Of a stretch of DNA of 64,000 nucleotides, positions 58,086 through 64,000 are shown one piece after another (within the stretch, counting starts at the first letter, position 1; each line of letters opens with the position of its first letter). The stretch comes from Streptomyces huasconensis (GTDB lineage: Bacteria > Actinomycetota > Actinomycetes > Streptomycetales > Streptomycetaceae), in NCBI GenBank assembly GCA_004010275.1, contig RBWT01000009.1, forward strand, positions 23,615 through 87,614. Direction: 5' to 3'. Made by a program: the position numbers and the translations under genes. The notes under the pieces were generated by a model, which saw only the letters and a program-made list of their open reading frames with translations, was not told the DNA's origin and made no database searches.

Positions 58086-58846
58086 GCGAAGGCCGCCACG
58101 CGCACACCCGCCGCCTCCAGGCGGACCCGGACCCGGTGGGCCAGCTCCACCGCCCCCGGAGTGTCGCCGTGCAGGCACAGCGACCGGGCGCGGACGGGGA
58201 TCTCGCGGCCGGTGCGCGAGGTGACCATCCCGGACCGCGCCATCCCCAGGGACCGTTCGACGACGGCGTCCGGCTCCGTGATGACGGCGCCCTCGCCGCC
58301 CCTCGGCACCAGCGTGCCCTCGTCGGTGTAGGCGCGGTCCGCGAATGCCTCGGTGACGGGTGTAAGTCCGGCCTTCGCCGCGCGCTCCAGGAAGCGGGAA
58401 CCGGGCAGTCCGAGGACGGGCAGCGAGGCACCGGCGAGCAGCACTCCCTCGACGACAGCCTCGGCTTGGCTCTCGTCGTGGACGACGCGGTTGTAGAGCG
58501 CGCCGTGCGGCTTGACGTACGACACGCGCGTGCCCGCCGCGCGGGCGAAGACCTCCAAGGCGCCGATCTGGTATGCCACTTCGGCGGCCAGCTCGTCGGA
58601 CGGCACGTCCATCGCGCGCCGCCCGAAGCCCGCCAGGTCGCGGTAGGAGACCTGCGCGCCGATCCGCACCCCGCGCTCGGCGGCCAGGTCGCACACCCGG
58701 CGCATGGTGACCGGGTCCCCGGCGTGGAAGCCGCAGGCCACATTGGCACTGGTGACGACGGACAACAACGCCTCGTCGTCGGTCAGGCGCCAGCGGCCGA
58801 AGCCCTCGCCGAGGTCGGCGTTCAGATCGATGGAGGTGGTGCTCAT
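58082..58846 (-). CDS. pxpA: 5-oxoprolinase subunit A (LamB/YcsF family)
   Basis: 254 aa. MSTTSIDLNADLGEGFGRWRL and TSANVACGFHAGDPVTMRRV are the LamB/YcsF signature; the VGVEFVKPHGALYN-type motif appears as VSYVKPHGALYNRVVHDESQ. No break. First of three overlapping genes pxpA-pxpB-pxpC. Its ATG lies about 100 bp after the hydro-lyase stop, with an 18-bp tandem repeat between. Confidence 0.94.
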   Translation of the reverse strand: MSTTSIDLNADLGEGFGRWRLTDDEALLSVVTSANVACGFHAGDPVTMRRVCDLAAERGVRIGAQVSYRDLAGFGRRAMDVPSDELAAEVAYQIGALEVFARAAGTRVSYVKPHGALYNRVVHDESQAEAVVEGVLLAGASLPVLGLPGSRFLERAAKAGLTPVTEAFADRAYTDEGTLVPRGGEGAVITEPDAVVERSLGMARSGMVTSRTGREIPVRARSLCLHGDTPGAVELAHRVRVRLEAAGVRVAAFA

Positions 58847-58863
58847 GTGCGGAGGTCTCCTGT

Positions 58864-58917
58864 GGTTCTCGACGGCCAGGTGGTTCGCGACGGCCAGGTG
58901 ATTCGTGACGGTCAGGT
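58864..58917 (-). repeat. 18-bp tandem repeat (3 copies) upstream of pxpA
   Basis: GGTTCTCGACGGCCAGGT, GGTTCGCGACGGCCAGGT and GATTCGTGACGGTCAGGT follow one another at period 18 on the plus strand. This is just upstream of the pxpA ATG on the minus strand, so the unit may be a spacer expansion between operon genes. No coding role seen. Confidence 0.8.
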
Positions 58918-58948
58918 TGTACCCCCTCGGCCAGGCGGTTCCGGGCGG

Positions 58949-59752
58949 TCAGGCCACGCGGTACTGCTCGTCCCGGGCGTCGGTCACGAACATCCGGCCC
59001 GGGGCGTGCGTGATCGCGAAGGGCGGCCGCGACGCCATCACGGCCGCCTGCGGTGTCACCCCACAGGCCCAGAACACCGGGATGTCGTCCGGCTCGGCGG
59101 CCACCGGGTCCCCGAAGTCGGGCCGGTCCAGGTCCGCGATGCCGAGCCCGCCCGGTTCACCGCAGTGCACGGGACTGCCGTGCACCGCCGGCATCAGGGC
59201 GCTCTCGCTGATGGCGTCGGCGAGACGGTCGGGTGGGACGGGCCGCATCGACACGACCATGGGGCCGTGCAGCCGCCCCGCGGGGCGGCAGGGGCGCGTG
59301 GTCACGTACATCGGGACGTTGCGGCCCTGTTCGATGTGGCGCAGCGGGACCCCGGCGTCGGCGAGCGCCCACTCGAAGGTGAAGCTGCACCCGATCAGGA
59401 ACGACACCAGGTCATCGCGCCACCGGTCGACGACGTCCGTGGGCTCGTCGATCAGCTCGCCGTGCTCCCACACGCGGTAGCGCGGCAGATCCGTCCGGAG
59501 ATCGGCGCCCGGGGCGAGCGGCGTTTCCCAGGAACCGGCGTCCGTGACGTCGAGCACCGGGCAGGGCTTCGGATTGCGCTGGCAGAACAGCAGCATCTCG
59601 TACGCCCAGTCGGCGGGGACGGAGATGAGGTTGGCCTGAGTGAAGCCCGCCGCCCAGCCGGCGGTCGGACTCGTCTCGCCCGAACGGAAGGCCGCGCGGG
59701 CCTGCTCGGCGGAGTGGGTCCCCGCGTCGCCCACGCGCGCGTGCCCGATCAC
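58949..59752 (-). CDS. Putative hydro-lyase, DUF1445 / D-glutamate cyclase-like family
   Basis: 267 aa from the last of five possible GTG starts (59752). Motifs: [40 protein letters not shown], and [23 protein letters not shown] with [14 protein letters not shown]. The family includes the mitochondrial D-glutamate cyclase domain that makes 5-oxo-D-proline; here it sits in an operon for 5-oxoproline hydrolysis. A plausible role is converting D-glutamate or a related compound into 5-oxoproline, which is inference. The N-terminus is ambiguous (see the 24-bp repeat). Confidence 0.85.
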   Translation of the reverse strand: MIGHARVGDAGTHSAEQARAAFRSGETSPTAGWAAGFTQANLISVPADWAYEMLLFCQRNPKPCPVLDVTDAGSWETPLAPGADLRTDLPRYRVWEHGELIDEPTDVVDRWRDDLVSFLIGCSFTFEWALADAGVPLRHIEQGRNVPMYVTTRPCRPAGRLHGPMVVSMRPVPPDRLADAISESALMPAVHGSPVHCGEPGGLGIADLDRPDFGDPVAAEPDDIPVFWACGVTPQAAVMASRPPFAITHAPGRMFVTDARDEQYRVA

Positions 59753-59848
59753 AGCGGTCTCCTTTCCGGGTGTCACAGCAGTGTCCTTTCCAGGTGTCAC
59801 AGCGGTGCCCTTTCCGTGCGTCACAGGAGCACTCTTTCCGCGCGTCAC
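59753..59848 (-). repeat. 24-bp tandem repeat creating a ladder of GTG starts
   Basis: Four full units of 24 bp (for example ACACCCGGAAAGGAGACCGC followed by TGTG) lie between the MFS stop and the hydro-lyase. GTG codons fall at 59848, 59824, 59800, 59776 and 59752, all in one frame, each with GGAAAGGA or GGAAAGAG just upstream of the next. The first GTG overlaps the MFS stop TGA. Each would add 8 residues (such as VTPGKDTA) to the hydro-lyase. Confidence 0.92.
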
Positions 59849-61171
59849 AGGAGTTCCCTCCCTCGCGTCTCGGGGAGGCCGAGCAGCGCGATGACGGCGA
59901 GGCCGTATCCCAGCGCTCCGAAGATCAGCGCACCGCCGACGCCCCAGCTGTCGGCGAGGAAGCCGACCATGGTGGGGAACACGGCGCCCACCGCCCGTCC
60001 CGTGTTGTACGTGAAGCCTTGTCCCGTGCCGCGCACGGCGGCCGGATACAGCTCGCTCAGGAAGGAGCCGAAGCCGCTGAAAATGGCCGACATACAGAAG
60101 CCGAGCGGGAAACCGAGCACAAGGAGAAGGCCGTTGGCCCCGTCGGGGATGTTCGTGTAGGCGAGGATGCTGGCCGCGGAGAGGAACGCGAAGAGCGTGA
60201 TGTTCCGCTTGCGGCCGAGCTTGTCGGTGAGGTAGCCGCCCGTCAGATAACCGATGAAGGCACCGGAGATCAGGAAGGTGAGATAGCCGCCGGTGCCGAC
60301 GACGGTCAGGCCGCGCTCGGTCTTCAGGTACGTGGGCACCCAGGTGGCCAGCGTGTAGTAGCCGCCCTGCACTCCGGTGGACAGGAGCACCGCGAAGCAC
60401 GTGATGCGCAGCAGCCCCGGCTTGAAGATGGCCGTGAACGACCCCTTGTGAGCGCTCTTCTGGCGCTCCGCCGCCGCCTCGGGGGCGTCGTGCACGTTGC
60501 GGCGCACGTAGACCACCAGGAGGGCGGGCAGCGCGCCGGTCCAGAACATCACGCGCCAGGCGAGGTCGTCGTCCAGGAACTGGAACACCACGGTGTAGAC
60601 GATCGCGGCGAGGCCCCAGCCGACGGCCCAGGAACTCTGGATCGCGCCGAGCGTACGGCCGCGGTTCTTGGCGGTGGCGTACTCGGCGACGAGGATCGCG
60701 CCGACCGCCCACTCCCCGCCGAAACCGAGGCCCTGGAGGGCCCGGAAGACCAGCAGCGTCTCGTAGTTGGGCGCGAAGCCGCAGGCGACGGTGAAGACCG
60801 CGTACGTGACCACCGTGATCATCAGCGCCTTCACGCGGCCGATGCGGTCGGCGACCACGCCCGCGACGGCGCCGCCGATGGCGGAGACGACGAGGGTGAC
60901 GGTGGTGAACAGCCCGGTCTGGCCGCTGTCGAGGCCGAAGTACGCGGCGAGCGCCACCCGCTCAGCGGCAGCGTGAAGTAGTCGTAGGAGTCGAGGGCGT
61001 ACCCCCCGAAGGCCCCGGCGAAGGCGCGGCGGCCGCGCGGGCCGAGCGCCCGCAGCCAGGCGAACGCGCCGCTGTCGTCGAGGAGTTCGCCTTTGTCGGG
61101 GCGTATGCCGGCGTGCGGGTCGGCCGCGGGGGCGCCTGGGGCGGCGGGCTCGAAGGTGGGGTCGTGCTCAT
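59845..61171 (-). CDS. MFS transporter in the pyroglutamate operon, frame-broken
   Basis: About 443 aa, 12 helices. Signature parts: [11 protein letters not shown] after a polar N-terminus, [41 protein letters not shown] and [20 protein letters not shown], typical of the metabolite:H+ symporter/NanT-type group. Breaks near 61155 (one C lost in CGACCCCACC) and 60960. ATG 61171. Its place at the head of the hydro-lyase-pxpABC operon suggests uptake of 5-oxoproline or a related acid; that is inference. It faces GntR across a palindrome. Confidence 0.86.
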
Positions 61172-61302
61172 GGGCACCTCACAGGAGAGGGACGGGAGGG
61201 TGCGGGAGCGGGGTGGGGGCTGAGTGGCGAGCGGTGGAGCGGCAAGCGGTGAAGCGGTGCGCGGTGGAGCGGTGCTCGGTGGAGCTGTGCCCGACAACGT
61301 AG

Positions 61303-61321
61303 AGGATCGTTGAACGATCCT
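61303..61321. promoter_or_regulatory. GntR-type operator, perfect 19-bp palindrome
   Basis: AGGATCGTT-G-AACGATCCT is a perfect inverted repeat between the divergent MFS operon (start 61171) and the GntR gene (start 61369 or near). FadR/VanR-type GntR proteins bind short inverted repeats with such layout. It is AT-richer than its surroundings. Confidence 0.75.
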
Positions 61322-61368
61322 TCAATACCCCTGTTGTCTTGTTCTCGTATGTGCGATTGAATCCGGGC

Positions 61369-62085
61369 ATGGCGGAGGGGATGGCTGACGCGCAGGGACT
61401 GGCCGACGACCGTGCGCTCCTCGGGCGCACCAGCACGGCGGAGCGGGTCTCGGACATCCTCAGGAGCCGCATCGCCGAAGGGTTCTTCCCGCCCGGGACC
61501 CGGCTCTCCGAAGAGAGCATCGGTGGCGCGCTCGGCGTCTCGCGCAACACGCTCCGGGAGGCGTTCCGGCTGCTCACGCACGAGCGGCTGCTGGAGCACC
61601 AGCTCAACCGCGGCGTCTTCGTCCGCATGCTGACCGACGCCGACGTGGAGGACATCTACCGCACCCGGTCCCTCGTCGAATGCGCCGTCGTCCGCGGGCT
61701 CGGCGAGCCGCCCTACGCCGTGGACGGGCTCGCCGGCGCCGTCTCGGACGGGCGACGGGCCGCCCGCGCAGGTGACTGGAAAGGTGTGTCCACCGCCAAC
61801 ATCCACTTCCACCGGGAACTCGTCGCCCTCGCCGGGAGCGCCCGCACCGACGAACTGATGCGCAGCGTCTTCGCCGAACTGCGCCTCGCCTTCCACGTCG
61901 TGGACGAACCCCGGCGTCTCCACGAGCCCTACCTGGCACGCAACCGGCAGATCCTGACGGCACTCCAGGAAGGCCGGCGCGACGAGGCCGAGAGGCTCCT
62001 CGCCGAGTACCTCGACGACTCGCGCCGTCGCGTCGTCGACGCCTACCGGCGCAGCGGCGCGAAGGACGAGCGGGACAGCGGCTGA
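61369..62085 (+). CDS. GntR-family (FadR/FCD-type) regulator
   Basis: About 238 aa. Winged helix RVSDILRSRIAEGFFPPGTR and GALGVSRNTLREAFRLLTHE; FCD ligand domain with the metal-site pattern TRSLVECAVVRGL, NIHFHRELVALAGSARTDELM and RNRQILTALQEGRRDEAERL. Starts ATG 61369 or 61381 are alike. Divergent from the MFS-hydro-lyase-pxpABC operon, which it likely controls through the palindrome. Effector probably a small acid of that pathway. Confidence 0.9.
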   Translation: MAEGMADAQGLADDRALLGRTSTAERVSDILRSRIAEGFFPPGTRLSEESIGGALGVSRNTLREAFRLLTHERLLEHQLNRGVFVRMLTDADVEDIYRTRSLVECAVVRGLGEPPYAVDGLAGAVSDGRRAARAGDWKGVSTANIHFHRELVALAGSARTDELMRSVFAELRLAFHVVDEPRRLHEPYLARNRQILTALQEGRRDEAERLLAEYLDDSRRRVVDAYRRSGAKDERDSG

Positions 62086-62129
62086 GCCTGTCAGGTCTGC
62101 GCCGTTTCGACCGTTGTCAGACCGAGGAC

Positions 62130-62144
62130 CTAGTCTGTGCACCG
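62130..62144 (+). promoter_or_regulatory. Promoter for a leaderless transcript
   Basis: TAGTCT at 62131-62136 looks like a -10 element, with TTCGAC 18 bp upstream as a -35-like word. The GTG start of the next gene begins 8 bases later, so the transcript would start at or next to the GTG. Leaderless starts are common in actinomycetes. Confidence 0.45.
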
Positions 62145-63671
62145 TGACTTCGCCTGCCGTTACGGACACTGCTCCGCCCCAGCTCAGCGCGGGGCCGAGG
62201 CCCGCGCCGGGCCCGGCCGCCGACGAGGGCCTGGCGCGCCGCCTGCGCGCCCTGGCCTGCACGGCCCCTGCTGCACGATCTCGACGTGCGCAAGGCCAAC
62301 CTCGCGGGCGAGTATTCGGTGTACGCGATGCCGAGGTGGCCCTGTCCGCCATCGACCTCGTCACGCTCAACATGGACTTCGACACCGGCGCCGACCACGA
62401 GCAGATCGTCGCCAGGCTGCTGCCGCGCGTCGCCGCGCAGGCCCCGCAGCGCCCGGCCGCCGAGCATGAGCGTGTGGCCCGCTGGGTCCTGGAGAACCTG
62501 ATCAACGTCGGCAGCGTCGACCGCGGCTTCCGCGCCGTCTACGGCACCTTCGCGCCCGACGGGACGTACGTCCGCAGGGACTACGACTTCAAGCTCCTCG
62601 AAGAGGTCCCCGGGTACGGCGGCGGTGTCTACCTGCGCACGACCGACGAAGCGGTCAACGTCCTGGTGGGCGCCCTCGACACCGACGTCACCAGTGCCCA
62701 GATCGCCGCCGAGGTCAAGCTGGAGGTCCTGATCCGCCGCGGCAGGCTCGCCGACGCGCAGCTCGCCGCGGAACAGGCCCGCTACCGCACCGTGCAGTAC
62801 TCGGAAACCCTCCGCAAGGCCCTCGACGCCACCCGGCGCAACGTCCGCGCGGTGGACTGGCTCCAGGCCGTCCCCGACATGATCGCGGAGGCGCTCGACC
62901 ACGTCGCCGACCGGTACCGCCACGAGAACGCGATCCTGACCAACATCCGCAAGGCCCGTGACGAGTCCGAGGACCCCGAGCACAAGCGCTCGCCGCGCCG
63001 CCGAGCTGGTCGACATCGTCAAGGACTGCATCCGCCGCCACACCCAGCTCCAGTCCCGCCTCCTGGAAGCGGGCCCGCTGTTCCGCGCCGAGCAGGACCG
63101 GCAGGTTTCGCGACCCCCACCGCCCGCGCGGGCCTCGATCTGTACGGCCAGCTCCTCGCGCCGCTCCTGCCGCTCCCCGCGGAGCAGGCCACGCGCGTGA
63201 CGGACGCCTTCTTCGCGCGCGGGACCGGCTTGCGTACGCCGGTCTCGGTGCGGGTCGGCGACCTGGTCGACATACTGCTGACGCCGCCGATGGAGCGGGA
63301 GCACCTCGGCGCGGAGATGCCCGAGCCGGACCTGATCGCCACCCCCGACGACAGTCGCTTCAGCGAGGAGCAGCTCGCGAGCGCCACGGAGCTGCTCGAC
63401 CTGCCCGCCGACGCGCCGCGCCGCCTCTCCGGCCTGCTCGCCGAAGCCCGGGGCCGCGACCGCGAACTTCCCTACCTCGTCGCCCTGTTGGCCGTCCACG
63501 CGGCCAGCCCGCCGGTCGGCACCGCCTACCGCCAGGGCGAGGAGAAGCTGCTCTTCGCCGTGGACGACGGCACGGAACTCCAGGACGAGGAGTTCGGCGG
63601 CGCGACCTCATCATCGGCACGCCCTCCTCGATGCCGCCGGCATGGCGGCCGACCGCAAGGAGGCGGCGTGA
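62144..63671 (+). CDS. Helical protein of unknown function, possibly kleisin-like (MukF/MksF type), frame-broken
   Basis: About 507 aa. N-terminal part ALACTAPLLHDLDVRKANLA and YSVYAMAEVALSAIDLVTLN, then a winged-helix-like region VARWVLENLINVGSVDRGFR. A long helical middle follows: AQLAAEQARYRTVQYSETLR, NVRAVDWLQAVPDMIAEALD and RRAAELVDIVKDCIRRHTQL. C-terminus is again globular (LRTPVSVRVGDLVDILLTPP). This order, with a long helix in the middle, reminds me of kleisin-like partners of SMC motors (MksF, JetA), but I cannot show it. Breaks near 62265, 62330, 62990, 63105 and 63605. Its stop overlaps the next gene (GTGA). Confidence 0.55.
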
Positions 63672-64000
63672 CGGTGACTGTGACCGATGCCATGCGGGGT
63701 GGCCGGGCCGCCAGGGTGGTCGGGAGGCGGCGCGTCCGGGCCCTGGGCGAAGCCGTGCGGTACGGCGGGGTCGTCGGCGGGGCTCCTTGGGGCGGCGGGG
63801 TCGCGAGCGGTGCCCTTCGGCTCGGCGGGGTCGCGGCCGAAGCCATGCGGCACGGCACGATCGCGAGCGGCGCCGCCGCGGTTCGGCGGGATCGCCAGCG
63901 GGGCCATCCGGCACAACCAGGCCGCGACCGTCGCCACCTCGTACGCCAACGCCTGCGCCTGCCCTCACGCCTGCCCCCACGCCCTCACGCCTGCCCCCAC
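63668..64000 (+). CDS. Decapeptide-repeat protein, 5' part, runs off window
   Basis: GTG 63668 overlaps the previous stop and has AAGGAGG upstream. After VTVTVTDAMRGGRAARVVG come six units of 10 residues (30 bp each) of the form x-R-x-G-G-V-A-S-G-A, from 63755: VRYGGVVGGA, PWGGGVASGA, LRLGGVAAEA, MRHGTIASGA, a fifth unit and IRHNQAATVA. The fifth unit has 31 bp, a likely indel at 63875-63905. A second low-complexity stretch of CCTGCCCTCACG-like words follows from 63952 (Cys/Pro/His-rich). The remainder is outside the window. No family recognised. Confidence 0.6.
   Translation, partial: MTVTVTDAMRGGRAARVVGRRRVRALGEAVRYGGVVGGAPWGGGVASGALRLGGVAAEAMRHGTIASGAAAVRRDRQRGHPAQPGRDRRHLVRQRLRLPSRLPPRPHACPH
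63755..63935 (+). repeat. 30-bp tandem repeat, six copies, coding
   Basis: Units begin at 63755, 63785, 63815, 63845, 63875 and 63906. The core GGCGGGGTCGCGAGCGG recurs with changes mostly at third and first codon positions. Because the period is ten codons it keeps the reading frame; the one 31-bp unit breaks it. Confidence 0.85.

Noticed and set aside
63952..64000. CRISPR-like or telomere-like repeat at the window end
   Set aside because: Short CCTGCCC(C/T)CACG words are low-complexity coding-type sequence and the window simply stops; too little is visible.

Overview
The window is about 64 kb of very GC-rich DNA (roughly 72%) with GTG/TTG starts, dense codirectional operons and typical actinomycete gene families (RbpA, Ppm1, FMN-riboswitch rib operon, GH18 chitinases, two-gene CNNM transporters, MocR regulators). 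Gene content and order look like the conserved chromosome core of a Streptomyces (the stretch running from guaB1 through the rib/his genes and chitinases to rbpA); this is recalled synteny, not a database match. There is no phage, IS element, CRISPR array, rRNA or tRNA that I can support.

A warning governs the whole annotation: at least 50 reading-frame breaks occur in genes that must be intact (ribD, ribBA, guaB1-like, uraA-like, both chitinases). Most are single G or C indels, often in alternating CG runs such as GCGCGC. They look like uncorrected sequencing errors, so I annotate whole genes across the breaks and give approximate break positions.

Layout. 1-1217: 3' part of a GuaB1-type IMP dehydrogenase/GMP reductase-like enzyme with a terminator. 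1343-3459: APC amino-acid permease and its Lrp regulator with possible operator half-sites. 3612-8844: secreted protein, a nitrilase-family hydrolase plus flavin amine oxidase pair, a luciferase-like oxidoreductase and a DUF5995 protein. 8990-13263: three transporters (Cml-type MFS, NCS2 uracil permease, YbjJ-like MFS). 13349-14558: ROK regulator with a palindromic operator shared with the YbjJ-like gene. 14607-17135: large GH18 chitinase. 17284-23487: FMN riboswitch and ribD-ribE-ribM-ribBA-ribH-hisE-hisG operon with a PH-domain protein. 23686-26114: paired CNNM/CBS membrane proteins. 26145-29147: EccA-like AAA ATPase, a candidate small RNA and a uridine-kinase-like protein. 29390-35903: secreted C39-like protease, secreted M1 peptidase, small and large membrane proteins, a DUF6230/DUF6114 pair and a TetR regulator. 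35958-37350: second chitinase, whose promoter carries the same DasR-like element as the first. 37561-45192: acyl-CoA dehydrogenase, a Q/Y repeat protein, lipocalin-like protein, aminoglycoside-kinase-like protein, Lrp regulator, hydrolases. 45302-47644: ppm1 with leader ORF, fxsA, rbpA with a sigma-R promoter. 47813-52308: UMF1-type MFS, glpQ, yczE/yczR pair. 52325-56555: FtsK-like ATPase lacking the Walker A lysine, small proteins, ankyrin and HEAT-like proteins. 56593-62085: an apparent 5-oxoproline (pyroglutamate) utilisation operon (MFS, DUF1445 hydro-lyase, pxpA, pxpB, pxpC) facing its GntR regulator across a perfect palindrome. 62144-64000: a two-gene unit of unknown function, the second gene encoding a decapeptide repeat and running off the window.

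The most unusual items are the decapeptide-repeat operon at the right edge, the 24-bp ladder of five in-frame GTG starts with Shine-Dalgarno sequences in the pyroglutamate operon, the K-less FtsK-like ATPase, the candidate sRNA at 28320-28388, and the shared chitinase promoter element.
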